Positions 44,917-58,637 of a stretch of 64,000 bases of DNA are shown here, one piece after another. A program made the translations under genes and the position numbers. This DNA is from Cannabis sativa (lineage: Eukaryota; Streptophyta; Magnoliopsida; Rosales; Cannabaceae). The stretch covers positions 19,992,160-20,056,159 of the forward strand of contig NC_083601.1 of the NCBI RefSeq assembly GCF_029168945.1, read 5' to 3'. The notes below the pieces were generated by a model, which saw only the letters and a program-made list of their open reading frames with translations, ran no database searches and was not told the DNA's origin. The first letter of the stretch is position 1. Each line of letters starts with the position of its first letter.

Positions 44917-45731
44917 ATTTGATTTTTTATACTTAAAAAACCTTAATATTTTATTCTTAAACCAATATTTTAAACTAAAAAAAATATGACATTTTTTTCA
45001 AAACCCCAAAAATACCCCTCTCATAACTCAAACCCTTTCTCTCTCCTTCCTTCAAACTCTCTCTGCATCTATCTTTCTCTCTCACTCTCGGCATCTCTTC
45101 ACCCACCCACCAACAAATCGCCCCCAACCCTCAACCATCATCATTCACCACCCACCGACTGCCCCAACCCTCCACGCAGCCCCGGTCGACCTACCGACCG
45201 ACCGAAGACCCCCTCTCTCGGACCACCCAAACGCCGCACCGAATCACCGCACCACCACCTCCGAGCCAGCCCCCCTCTGACGGACCACCCAAACGCACCA
45301 CCACCTCCACGGCTCACCTACACCACCTCCGACCCAGCCCCCCTCTCTCGGACCCAGCCCCCCTCTCTCTTCCTCTCTCTCAAACCGAAAAGAAAACCCA
45401 GAGTCCGATGGTCGGACCATGGGGTCCGATGGGTACGATGGGGGGTCCGACCCATCGGACCCATCGACCCCATGGTCCGACCATCGGACTCTGGGTTTTT
45501 TTTTTCTGTTTGAGAGAGAGGAAGAGAGCCGATGGGGGTCCGATGCGGGGTCCGATGGGTCCGATGGGCCCGATGGGGGGGTCCGATACATATGCGGGTT
45601 GGGAAAAAATGGGGCTGAGTTATGAGAGGGGTATTTTTAGGTTTTAGATAAAAGTGTCATATATTTTTTAGTTTGAAATGTATTGATTTAAGAATAAAAT
45701 ATTAAGGTTTTTTAAGTATAGAAAATCAAAT
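44917..45731. mobile_element. Foldback or Mutator-like element with C-rich interior and perfect central palindrome
   Basis: Terminal inverted repeats of about 115 bp run from ATTTGATTTTTTATACTTAA to CCCCTCTCATAACTCA and return inverted at 45610-45731. No convincing target duplication was found. The left interior (45090-45380) is a C-rich CCACCCACC/CTCTCTC stretch; the centre is a palindrome. A 175-codon frame across it is low-complexity Pro/Ser/Arg and is not called as a gene. Confidence 0.75.
45396..45496. repeat. Perfect 31-bp palindrome with 39-bp loop
   Basis: The arms at 45396-45426 and 45466-45496 are exact reverse complements, built on GTCCGATGGTCGGACCATGG. The loop itself contains CGATGGGT and ACCCATCG. 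Decamer-like GTCCGATGGG repeats follow at about 45537-45590. Confidence 0.92.
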
Positions 45732-45764
45732 TTCCCAAGTCAAAATGACATTAAAACCATAAGG

Positions 45765-46318
45765 AAAAAAGGCATATGCGCCCACTGCCATAAGGAAATG
45801 ACAGTGCTCTTCAGTTTTGATGACCACTGCCACTTCTTGTGGCAGTGGTCTCTCCTTACAAACCATGGAAGGAAAATTGTTCAAATGAGTTCCCTCAACA
45901 CCAAAGAGTGAAAAACAAGTGAGAGAAACTATTTCCCACCTAGGATTCACCCTAGCCGACCACTACCATAAGGAAATGGCAGTGCTATCTAATTTTGATG
46001 GGCACTGCCACAAGGAGATGGCAGTAGTCGGCCATGAAGAGGGGAAGTGAGACTTTTTGCCAACAATACATTTTCATCAATAATATGTCAAAACTAAGTG
46101 AAAAAAGCCACCAAGTGGTATAGAACCCACTTGGCCGACCACTGCCATAAGGAAATGGCAGGCACTGCCACAATAGAGTGGGAGTGGTCAGCCCTAGCAT
46201 AATGAGAAAAGTCACCCAAGGCTTTATAAGGTCCATATTCGACCACTGCCATAAGAAAATGGCAGTGCCCATCAAATTTGATAGGCACAGCCACAATAGC
46301 GTGACAGTGGTCAGCTAT
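45765..46318. repeat. Cluster of hairpin repeats CACTGCCAT/ATGGCAGTG, left part
   Basis: Four units each contain CACTGCCATAAGGAAATGGCAGTG or a near variant (around 45783, 45962, 46139 and 46243), followed by a second inverted pair such as CACTGCCACAA...TGGCAGTAG. In several units an outer CGACCACT/AGTGGTC pair could close both hairpins in one larger stem. Spacing is about 100-180 bp. Minus-strand frames across it merely repeat the hairpin sequence and are not called as genes. Confidence 0.75.
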
Positions 46319-47043
46319 TAGGGGTGTACATCGATCGATTTGGTCGGATTATAGTGTATTTTTACCAACCCAATATAAATATCGGGTTGCAAATATCTAA
46401 TTGTAACCCATCCAATGAAAAAATAAAAAAAAGGTATAACTCGCCCAATGATTTTTGTCGGTTTGTTTGGATTAACCCGTTTAAACCGATCTTTATTTTT
46501 TATTTTTTTTGTTGTTGTTAGTTTTTGGTGTTCAAATAATTGATTAGAAAAAAATAAATGAATAGTATATGCCTTTCAAAATTAAAAAAGTTATAGTTTA
46601 AATTAATGTCAAAAAATAAATATGAATTGAATAAACATTAAGGTATTAAACAATATTTTTTCAAAAAATAGAATTAAAAAAATAAACTCATATGTAAATT
46701 CTAGATTTCAATTTCAATATTTAAATACAATCAAAATTATCAACTATAAATTCTAAATTTCAAAATAAACACTATAAAATATAAAATTTAAATTTAAAAT
46801 AATTTAACTATTAAACGTAATTTATATATTATGTTATAAATAATTTTAGTAAAAAATATGTAAATCGGTTTATTCGGGTTATTTAGGCGGGGTTAGAATA
46901 ATATTCAACACGCCCAATATATTCATTGGGCAGTTTAAGTTTTTCGTAAAGTTATTCGGGTTGTATTTTTTGTCGATTTATTTGTTTTGGTTTAGGCAAT
47001 TTATTCAGGTTGGGTGGTTTGTTAATTTTTTTGAACAACCCTA
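46319..47043. mobile_element. hAT-like MITE, family of 25256, TSD TCAGCTA
   Basis: It begins TAGGGGTGTACATCG and ends TTGAACAACCCTA. The flanks TCAGCTAT (46311-46318) and TCAGCTAC (47044-47051) match at seven of eight bases. The interior carries CGGGTT, CGCCCAAT and TTGGGCAGTTT-like words as in the MITE at 25256. It interrupts the hairpin cluster. Confidence 0.85.
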
Positions 47044-47742
47044 TCAGCTACTACACAAGGAAAAAAGATTTATCGGCCAAATTGTATTTTTAACCTCCAT
47101 GTACCAAATACAAGTAAGAAACAACACCCATGGCTTCCCACAAGCCATGGCCGACCATTGCCATTGTCCGGGCCTAATTGGTGGCAGTGGTGTCACATTA
47201 GGGTTTCAAACGTCAAAATGAGGTTTTTGAGTCCCGAGACCTCCATAATATGACTCACCATAAAAAAACAAGTTAAAACACACCCGGAGGGGACCGAAAA
47301 CATGCACGGGCGAGCACTGCCATATGGCCACGTCAGTGCTCGCAATTGGTATAATTCAGCATAAACTACTTTCAGTAAGATGGGCATAACTCTCTAAATT
47401 TTTATCCAAATGACCTGATTCAACTTGCATTGGAAAGATAATTTCAAAATGGATCAAAGTTTGTATCACAACCATGGCTCAATTCTGAATTTATCGAGTC
47501 TAAAATTACTCACAAGGCAGACTGATACATTTTACTCGGGATATGAGTAATGTGATTAAGCGAGGGTTGTTGAAGGATACTACCATAGCCCATGTGGCAT
47601 TGTATGCGAGCATTGACACTCCAAAATACATGTTTTCAATACTTGTCACCAAATTCATGCATTTCTAGCCGAGAGGAGACATTCTATCACTCCATTTCAA
47701 ATTGGTGCATTCTCAATTGAAAATAACAACTTTCCCAATGTT
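47044..47742. other. Right part of the hairpin region, probable LTR-retrotransposon debris
   Basis: Further degenerate hairpin words occur (GGCCGACCATTGCCATTG near 47150, GAGCACTGCCATATGGC near 47312). The text AAGATGGGCATAACTCTC and TTGCATTGGAAAGATAAT near 47378-47440 resembles sequence common in plant Gypsy LTRs and untranslated regions. No ORF is supported. Confidence 0.4.
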
Positions 47743-48453
47743 TGTTGGACTTTTGCCTAGAAACAAGGAGATTTTTATAGATATTTATTTTCTTGTAATA
47801 TTTTATTCATTAAAAAGAGTAGTATACGAGATTTATTAGTGAGATACCCTGACATGTGGGAGATCACTAACAAACCCTACAGCCTATATATAGATAAAGT
47901 AATAAGCCGAGAAGGGGACTTTTGGATTTTAAATCTTTGGGACCTTCTTCTCTCTTTTTGGATCTTCCTCTTCGTGAACTACTCCTTGAAATTTACTTGA
48001 CGACAGCCAAGAACACCACATTATTTCCATCATCTTTCTTATTGAGTCCACCATACTTAGTCGACATAGTTCTCAAAACATCATTGATACACATCTTTCT
48101 TTACAAATTATTGATTTATTATTCCCAAGAACTTTACAACCATTAATTTAGATCATATCTATGAATATCAAGTCTCCCCTGAGTCTTACATTCATAAATC
48201 TCGATTAAGATTTCACGTAGAAATTCTTTGCTGTATTTTATCCACACACTCTTGAGAACATATAACTCTGGTGTGTCGAATCTAATCACTAAAAGTAGAC
48301 GTAGTCCCATTATCATTGCGACATGGGGGGTGAACTACTATAAACCCCTGGTGTACATTTAATTTACTGCAATTTTGTTAGTCAAATTAATTTACCGTAG
48401 CCTCTTTTATTTTACGATCTTCTCAAAACAGTTGATGAAAAACTGCATCAACA
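47743..48453 (+). repeat. Candidate solo LTR
   Basis: It starts TGTTGGACTTTTGCC and ends AACTGCATCAACA, giving TG...CA termini. Inside are a TATATATA box (47885-47892), a pyrimidine-rich start-like stretch and the CCCCTGGTGTACATTT end typical of U5. No internal element follows and the flanking 5 bp do not match, so this is a solo LTR or a fragment. Moderately supported. Confidence 0.5.
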
Positions 48454-49297
48454 AGTAATATAGATGATTTTCCTTTTAGTTGCATAGATCTTAATATTTT
48501 TTCCATTCAAATTTGATAAGTACCAAATGAAGCCCTTAGAAGTAGGTCGTCAACAACTTTTTATGAGCAATTGAGATTGTTTTTAAGAACTTCTGTAATT
48601 TCATTCAATTTTACTAACTCAACGATTGGCCATGTAAAGTGCCCCACAAATTTTGTTATCTACCAAATTATATTCCCCAAACTTCGATATATACAGAATC
48701 GCGTCGTCTAGACTTTTATCTGCGTTAAACTTCTGTTAATAAAATTTAACAAAAATTCTTAAATTCAACAATTTCAATAATTCTAAAAAAAAATTGATAG
48801 CCTGAAAAATTGAAAAGCATAATTTGGTATATGCAAAAATTTGAGGGAAAAAAATCCTAATTAGCCAAAAATTAAATAAGGAGGGAAATGTTGAGTAAGC
48901 AATATCACTGAAAAAATATATATCAAAGCAATTACTATTTTTGAAAATTAATAACTTTTAACTATTAAATATCACTAAATATATCGTTCGAGGAACTTAG
49001 AGCATCTTCAACCTATACATCAAATTTGAGATCACACTAACACTAAATTTGGTGTCAAACCACTCCAACCACACCACTAAAAATTAAACTCAAAAAATAC
49101 TTATTGTTATACTAATTTTTTTTCAATAAAATAGAATATTTTTTAATATTATTTTAGTTTACTAAAATCACAACAATTATTATATTTATGTGTTATCTCA
49201 AATTTTATCCACTTAACGAGGTATGTCCACATAGTCAAAATTGAGGACACGTAGATTACAACTTGTCAATAATAGGACAAAGTCACCTTACACGGCA
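48454..49297. other. AT-rich spacer with a truncated MITE end
   Basis: No gene. TTAGAGCATCTTCAACC at about 48999 looks like the start of the common plant GAGCATCT-CAACC MITE type, but no inverse end is found before the next LTR. Confidence 0.35.
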
Positions 49298-50618
<1,321 letters not shown>

Positions 50619-52555
50619 TGTTGGTATTATATTTATCCAGGATCTTAGATCTACTTACAAGTATGTTGATTTAACAACCTAATATTGAACTTCTAAAATG
50701 ATGAACTAAACACATAAAAGTTAAGAATAACTTACAGTGATTGCAGCGGAATTAATGTCTCCTTCCACTCAGATCTCTAACCCTTGATTCCTGTCTGTAG
50801 CAGAGTATAATCAAGATCTGAGCCCGAAAGTTCTTCAGTTGGATGTGATCCTTCACAGTCTTCCAAACTATAATGAGGTACTGAGTGATGTGTGTGGGCA
50901 CTTCTCTCTCACTAGGAATTTCGAAATTTCTCTCTTGTTTTCTCTCTTGATTTCGTGTGACACACAATGCAAAGCAAAGTTTTCTCATGCACAAGAAGAG
51001 TAGAGAGGGGCGGCTATAAATAGGAAAAGGGAAGAGCACAACTTTCCAAATAAACAGTTTCCTCTTTTACTGTGTAATTGAATAACTGCCTTATTTAGTG
51101 TGATTCACCACTTTCCTATTTAGGCTAGGCTTTGATTAGCAATTATATGGCAAATTAAATTGAAAATAATAATTGGGAAACATGCAATCATGTGGCCGGC
51201 CATGGTGTGTATGGGCCTCATATGGATTTTGCAGTTTCCTCAATTTTATTTCTATTTCTCCAAAAATGTCATTTTTCCAATTCTAATCATTTAAATGCCA
51301 AAACTAATTATTTAATAACTAAAATAGATTATTAAATAATATTGCCATTTAAAATAATTATTAATTTAGACATGCAAAGTCTCATAATTAATAATTAAAC
51401 CTAGAAACCCTTTTATTTACAATTTCATCCCTAAACTGTGAGAATTCACAAATTAGACATAGTCTAACTTTTAGAATTATAATTGATTAATCATAAATCA
51501 ATTATAGAGTCTTACAAACAGTATAGTCTCAACTAGAATGAGGACCATGGATCTATATACTGAGCGTCCAATAAGTTGAACTGATTTACCAAGTAAATCC
51601 CTAACTTATTAATTCCTCGTTGAATCCACTCTTAGAACTCGGAATTGCACTCTCAGACTTATATAGAGCATATCATATGTTTCACGATATCAATATGCTA
51701 TCTCATTTAACCATTGTTATAATCTTAATGTGATTTAGAGATCCTCTATATAGATGATTTACATCGAGATGGGACCAATTTACCGTTTACACCCCTCAAT
51801 GTATTTTGCCCATTTGAACACTTAGTTACCTGTAAATGATGTTTTAGTGATCTAATATATAGTCACTGAAACAAGAGCTCATCCATTTACTTCTATTTAA
51901 CTAAGCTCAAAAGGAATCATCACTTTACTTCTATACACCAGTAGAAGCTATAGATTTCCATATTTATGTTTAGCACTCCCATTCAGTTATGCTATCATGT
52001 TCCCAAAATATATGTATTATCTTGACCTAAAGGTAGGCTTTAACTAATAAATCAAAGAACAAGAATAGCACTCCTGAGATTGAGCCTAAGCATATCAGGA
52101 TTTAGATTGTCTTAATCTAAGATCAACTTCTGACATTGACTTGGAAAGATACAACGGTAAGTTTACAATATCTTTAACCAAGTTCAATATCGGTCCAGTC
52201 CAATGCATACTCCATACATTCGAAACCAGTATACTTTGCCAATGTTCTGGAAAGAACATAACACTTACTCCAAGTGTAAGTATACTTTCATCGTGATTTA
52301 TCACATCAGTGTAAATCCAAAACACTGATGAACAGGGACCAAATCTTTTGAATCATATAATCACAATCACATTCCACTGTATTGACGATACTGTAATTGT
52401 GAATAACTATATGTTCTGGATTTAACTGATTTTGTGCATATATCAAGTATATATATTAAACCATAAACATGTAACATACATGTAATCATAATTCACTTCT
52501 AAATTGATAACTAATCAGATTGTAATGAGTTTTATTTAGGACATAAAACCCAACA
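50619..52555 (-). repeat. 3' LTR of the second Copia element
   Basis: A 1,937-bp LTR. In element orientation a TATTTATA box lies at 51021-51014, upstream of a pyrimidine-rich stretch. It sits upstream of the plus-strand remainder of the split host element but reads away from it. Confidence 0.93.
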
Positions 52556-52570
52556 AACTCCCACTTGCAC
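52556..52570 (-). other. Polypurine tract of the second Copia element
   Basis: The minus strand reads GTGCAAGTGGGAGTT directly before the 3' LTR, almost the same tract as in the first Copia element. Confidence 0.8.
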
Positions 52571-54329
52571 TAACATAAAACAAGTTGTGCATTACAATCA
52601 ATCTTTTGTCTTGATCCTCTGATCAAGTGTAGTATATTTGAATCCACCCATATATCTGGAACCAGGTTCATAAGACTCATGAAACCTCCCTAACTTATGC
52701 TTTACTCATCAAGGGATACTGAAATCCTTACTGCCCATTAAGTACATCTGAACAACCAGAAGACATATCTCTCAAATTTTAAAATTTGGAATTGAGATAA
52801 TGCAGTGTAGAATTTTCTTCAGTAAAATAACTTTCTGGTAATTTTGAATTTACAAAGTTATATCTTCTCTGATGAAGCTTGAATTATTATAGATGGGTTT
52901 TAACACTCTTCTATAATGATTCCTCCACCCCCAGAGTAACCACCATCTCACAATTTTTAAATGAGTCGGTGTGCATATCAGGATCACTAATGCATTGTTC
53001 CTTAATATATACGTCACTTTTGTAAATCTCTCTTGATTGTCCCCTAATGTTCCCCATTTGATTACATCTCAGATGGCTCCCACTCAATAGTAGATGTCTG
53101 GTTAGAAACTTTTAACCTTTTACTATCGTTTCTGGGAACATCTCATTGTGACTTATTATCTTAAGCTGAAACTGTAAGTTTCTTCAAGACTAGGTCAAGA
53201 ACATAGCAGTCTAGTATTTGAAGTGTATAATACTTGCTAGAGATTTAAGCAATCAAATCAAGATACCATAAAATGTTATGAGGAATAGACATCTTGAATC
53301 AGTCTTTCGAATAGACTATGCAAGAATTCTTCTATCTTACTCTCATAATTCTGATAAGTTATTTCTATCCATGTGAATGGTTAGACTTGTTTTTATCAGA
53401 GGTGTTCTTAAGTTCCTATCACAATTATCAACCAAACGAAGATGGGTAAAGAATTTTAATATTCTCCCACTCAACCAAGGTAATGTGATACATTATCAAA
53501 GAACTTTAATGGTATCAATAACTATTACAACAGTAAATCTAAATTGGAACATATAATCAAGATCAAGGATTTATTCTGATAATAGCTAATTTATTATATT
53601 ATTTCCATGTTTAAAATTATGTGTCACAAAGGGTACTGTAGAATAAAGTCCACCCCTAAGTTTATAGAGATTATGGTCCACCCCTAAAGGTTGTAAATCT
53701 CTAAGTGTGATAGAGAGTCTGTGGAGTTGAATATAATCCAGAGTTCATTAGATATAAAAGATCGTTTGAACTGCATATTATTCTTAACTTTTCTCCACCC
53801 CTATCAGATCAAAAGATCTTTTTATTAAACAAATTCTCAAATAATTGTTTTTGGAACTAACAATTATTCATAAACATAGAAATAACTTCTAGTGTTTATG
53901 TAGTAATAACTCTGTAAGGAGTTTAAATACCTTTTGAATTTGTATCAATAATAAAAACACATACACATTCAAACATAATAAATATAACAATCGGTAATAG
54001 ATAAGATAAAGTACTGAAGCTCAACTCATAAATTGCAATTGAAAAAGATATGTTATTATAAACCAAAAAAAATTGTTTGCAACATTATGAGAACCAAACA
54101 GGGAATTAAGATCCCAAAACTTGAAATCCAAATTGTTTGAAAAACAATTAATTCAAATGAAAGAGCTTCTTCTTTATTGTAGACAATCTCCATCCACCAT
54201 CCAGCTTTCTAATCAAACTCGCTAAGACAGCACCCGAGTTTAAGAAGCTTTAGCTATAAGAAGAATAATAAACAAGGTTAGTAGTCCAGAATTATTAATC
54301 CAAAAGGATAATAATTCACTAAAAACACA
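52571..54329 (-). pseudogene. Eroded post-gag region of the second Copia element
   Basis: It spans 1.76 kb with no frame over 60 codons. Around 53110-53040 the minus strand resembles the matching RT/RNase H end of the first element (TTGAGTGGGAGCCATCTGAG against TTGAGTGGAAGTAATGAG), so it is shrunken pol. Protease, integrase and RT catalytic motifs are not recognisable. Confidence 0.55.
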
Positions 54330-55200
54330 TCAGTTTATAAAGAAAATACCTTGTTTCTTTGCGAGATACTTAGGACATTGGGATTTCCAATGGCCTTTCT
54401 CATTGCAGTAGAAACACTTTCCTTTTGGTGTATTGCCAGAAGCTCCAGCATTTTTGTTCCTAGCTGCATTCGCAGCTTGAGCTCGCTTCTTGGCATTTTT
54501 CCACTTCTTCTTATGATTGGATTTGGAAGTAGAAGCAACAAGTGCCTCAGGATTACTCGTCTTATTACCATTTCCAGAATACTGAGGTTTATTCGCTCTT
54601 TTCTGGGGACCTCCAATCAAATTTTCATATGTCTGAAGGTCATTGACTAAAGTATGAAAGTCTTGTTCCTTCTTATTCATGACATAATTTGATGTGGGGT
54701 AGAAAATCTGGAGTCAGGCTATTCAAGATGAGACTCACTTGAGTAGTCTGATCCATTTCAGCACCATGATTCTGGGCTTCCTGGAAATAACTAGCCATCT
54801 GGAGAAGGTGATCACGCACATTCTGATGGGGTTCCATCCGTGCGTTGATGAATTTCTTAGTCGCGTCAAAACGAGACTGAATAGATGCCATACCGAATAG
54901 CTCAGTTAACTGCGTCATGATTTCTGCAGCCGTGACAGTGTTTGCAAACCTTGTTTTCAAGGTGTCAACCATGCTGGAAAGCATGAAGTAACGAGCTTTA
55001 TTGTTAGCATTATGCCAACGCTCGAACTTCTCTTTCACAGTTTTGGTTGCATTGTCACTTGGCTGCTCAGGGGACGGCTCAGTCAACACAAACGAGGCAC
55101 TTTCACCTATGAGAGCAATATGAATGTTCTCTCTCCACTTTGGGAAGTTAGACCCATTTAGCTTATTTTCAGTTAAGAGTGACAACATGGGATTTGACAT
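54330..55200 (-). pseudogene. gag: Copia gag with CCHC knuckle, one frameshift
   Basis: The start is ATG 55200 (MSNPMLSLLTENKLNGSNFP). The first 175 codons hold the Copia gag domain: the NKLNGSNFPKWRENI start motif, the WHNANNKARYFMLSSM helix and the LTELFGM to FINARM segment. The frame closes near 54673 but continues in the next frame from 54680 (116 codons), a one-base indel just upstream. The second part has a lysine-rich stretch (SNHKKKWKNAKKRAQAA) and the nucleic-acid-binding knuckle CFYCNEKGHWKSQC at 54416-54375. The reading then ends at 54330, where pol should begin. Gag of such elements can serve partners in trans, but this copy is frameshifted. Confidence 0.88.
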
Positions 55201-58200
55201 TGTAATTCAGGATACTACAAGATAACACATAGATATCAATTATGGTTTATCACAAAATCTTATTTAGAGATTATTAGCACATAGCAAGTAGGAATGACTA
55301 GAGAAAATACAAAAAAAAATTCAATCCTAAATAATTTCCAAGGTTTTCAACAAACTGATATCAGTGTCCCGTTTAGGCGAGAGTCAAAGCTATCATTCAT
55401 CGAATAGAGTTGTCAGCTCATCTAAAATGGCAAACATTCTAGCAACCTTTTATTCGATCGAAAAGAGAATCCGACGTTGTCCCGTTTAGGCGAGAGTCAA
55501 GGTCATTCTTATTTCATGAGCTTCTACCATTGTTTCATATGTTTGTAAGTCTTATACAGTACCCACCATTAGGGTGATCAATACCAATATAAAACACTTA
55601 CAAACATACTTCTCTTTCGAGATTAAACGGCGCTAACTTGCTAATGAACGTTCCTCCATTAGGGAGGATTACTCACTAAAACAATAGCTATGTAAAACCA
55701 ACAATGGGGATCGAATATCTCAAAATAATAAAGCTCATTATTTAAATTGTATTTTCTTCTATTATTTATTTATTTTAAATCTATATATATATTTATTAAA
55801 TTTTAAATTTAGAATAGAATCTAAATAAAAAATTTAATTTAATATCTGTAAAAATTAAACTTAGATGGTTAAGAAAATAAAATGAATTATTTCCATCTTA
55901 GTGTTAATTTTCCAACAAATATTAAGAAAATTACTTAATTTAAGTTGTATTAATTTAAATTAATTTGCAACTCAAATTAAAATTTTCTACAAATATATAT
56001 ATTGTATTTCCAAAAATATACAATTTTCGAAATACATTTAAAATAAATCAAACTTTACTTAGAAAAAATACTTCAAGCAAAAATATTATCTATCTAGATT
56101 TTCTTGACTAATTAATCCAATTTCTAATAATATATTTCAGTTCTTTTATTTCAAATTAATCATTAAATGAAAAGATCATTGATTTAAGTTGATTCAAAAT
56201 TAATTAAAATAATTAATTTACAACTTCAATCTATCTTTCAAGATAAATTCAAAATCATCTTGCATAATTAAATGCAATTTTGAAAAAAAATGATTAATAA
56301 AATAAATAGAATATATTTTGAAAATTATTCAAATTTAAGTTGTTATGGAAATAACCAACTTAAAATAATTTTCTTATTTAATTAAATATCATGAAAATAA
56401 CAATATCTAATTATGAAAATCAACTCAGATATTTAATTTTCAATTTAATTAAATGTATTAAATTCAGGAAATAAATAATTAAGTATAGAGAAGGCTTAAT
56501 CATTAATTTCCAATTTAAGACAAGGAAAAATATCCTTAATTGAATTGTACCAAAATTAATTATTAAACAATTAATTTCACAATCAATGATATTTTCGTAT
56601 ATTAGAAATAATAATTAGTATAGAAATTAATATCTAGAAAATATCTCAATTCTACTAAGTATCTTTTCAAGATTTGGAAAATATCTGATTTAAGTTATTA
56701 TAGAAAGAATCTATAATTACAAACTTAAAATTTTCCAAAATTTAATTAAATATCAAAATTAGGTGTTAACTACCTAATTTAAAGATATTCCCTTCTTAAG
56801 TTTAAAACCAACTTAAAATAATATCTTTTAAGAATCTTCAATAACTAATTCCTAGAATTCCTCAGCTTAATATTATTATCAAAATATATTCAAATTTAAG
56901 TTAAAAGGAAAAATTAGTAATCACTAATTCATAACTTAAATAAGAATATTTAATAAAATAATAAAAGTAAGTTTCAGAAAGAATCTAGTTAGTTAAAATT
57001 CTTTATTTAATTAAATACAAGAAAAATACAAATAGTTTATCTAGAAATGAAATTCATTAAACTATGTTTTTCTTAAATTAATTTCGAAGAAATTAATTAT
57101 GTTGCTATTCAATTTTATTAGGTCAAACTAGTATAATTAACCTAGCACAGTTATCCAAATCAGGCAAATGGGCCTTCACAATTGGGGTTGTTCATGTGAG
57201 GGGGGGCTGGGTCCAGTATGTCGCACCCACTTCTAAGGCTCCCAACTCTCACACAAGGCCCAAAAGAGAGGAATTTAACCTTAAAATGAATAACTGTTAT
57301 TAATTGAATAGGCCCATTAACTAAATGAGCCTAAATAAAATCTATCAGGTTATGACATTTTATTTAGCCACAACAACCTATATGTATCTATAATAGAAAT
57401 TAAACATATAGGCTCACACAGGCACACAGATTTGGATGGATCCTATCATGTTACTAGGTCATACACAGATGAAAGAAGTTTGTAAAAATTACCTGTTACA
57501 AATTATCTACTTGATCTATCATCAATTGAACCATGGGTTAAATCAGATCAATTGATCTGTCAACAAGTTAACCCTGACAATTTAGATCAAGTAATAATAG
57601 GTTTTAGAAAAACTTACAAACAATCTAAAATTCATACTCCTGCAACAAGGTTAGATCTGGATAGTTAGATGTAGGATTTATTTAATTTTAAATCTATATT
57701 TCGAAAAATAAAATTTAAATTAAACCTACCATGTTGAAAAAATTAGGTTTTGGGTAACCTAAATGTCATTTCAAAATTAAATTGCTAACTTTCCTTTTAA
57801 ATTTCATGTTATTTAATAAATCAAATAATAAAATAGAAAATGGTAAATACATACCCTTTTCTTATTTTGCAATTTAATTTAATTGAAAAATAACAAAATT
57901 TAAAAAATTAACAAAAATACCTTATTTCCTCTTTTAAAATTATCATGATTATTTTGATCTTATTTTAATTAAGGTCAAGTTACTAAAAAAAAATAATATC
58001 TGACCTTAAAAAAATAAAATAATCAAATTTTAAAGGAAATAAAAAAAATAAGCAAAACTTGATTTTTCCTATTTTCAAAATCAAATTACACTAATATCTA
58101 AAATTAATTTTAAAAATTAAAATTAATTTATTTCTGATAATTAGATTTGAAATTTGAAAAATAAAAATCAACATACAAAACTACACAAAAAATCAGAATT

Positions 58201-58618
58201 TAATTCCATGAAATAGCATGAAAAATCGAAGAAAACGAAGAAAATAGCAGGTGGTACGGACAGCATGCAAAGCATGCTGTCCGCGCGCGTGGAAGGGGAG
58301 ACATAGCCCAGAAAACTGGGCGCAAGCACCCCTGCGCATGATTTCCGCACGCGTAGGGAAGGTGCTCACCACCTAGATTTTTTTCGATTTTCAAAAATTC
58401 ATAACTAATTCAAATTAAATCGAAATCGAGTTCTGTAAAAAGGTAAATTGCTTAGAATTTTCTAAACTATCCAATAAAAATAATTCCAGATACAGACAAT
58501 CAATTATTTTTCCCAAAATTCACAAACATCAATCAAACATCAATATGACACATCATGAAACCATCCAAATCACAAGCAAATCGTTTTAAGTCCAAATTTC
58601 TTGCAAGCAAATCAATTA
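55201..58618 (-). other. Long AT-rich leader of the second Copia element
   Basis: It spans 3.4 kb between primer site and gag with no meaningful ORF. Two islands match the first Copia element in the same order. One is at about 57430-57100 (GGGCCTTGTGTGAGAG and GAAGGCCCATTTGCCTGA). The other is at about 55740-55290, with CTTGACTCTCGCCTAAACGG twice, at 55501-55479 and near 55387. A less AT-rich patch near 58240-58370, with GCGCGCGTGG, is specific to this copy. Confidence 0.7.
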
Positions 58619-58635
58619 CCATGGCTCTAGTGCCA
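58619..58635 (-). other. Primer-binding site of the second Copia element
   Basis: The minus strand reads TGGCACTAGAGCCATGG, a mutated form of the initiator tRNA-Met complement (TGGTATCAGAGCCATGG), two bases from the LTR. Confidence 0.8.
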
Positions 58636-58637
58636 GT

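Noticed and set aside
44986..45513. 175-codon plus-strand frame
   Set aside because: Low-complexity Pro/Ser/Arg translation of a C-rich, palindromic foldback element. Frames on both strands are open for compositional reasons.
45985..46296. 103-codon minus-strand frame with repeated short peptide
   Set aside because: The repetition is the DNA hairpin repeat read through. Composition and context give no support for a protein.
50752..51039. 95-codon minus-strand frame also present at 58771
   Set aside because: It lies in both LTRs of the second Copia element, in the transcribed leader after the TATA box. Probably an open frame by chance.
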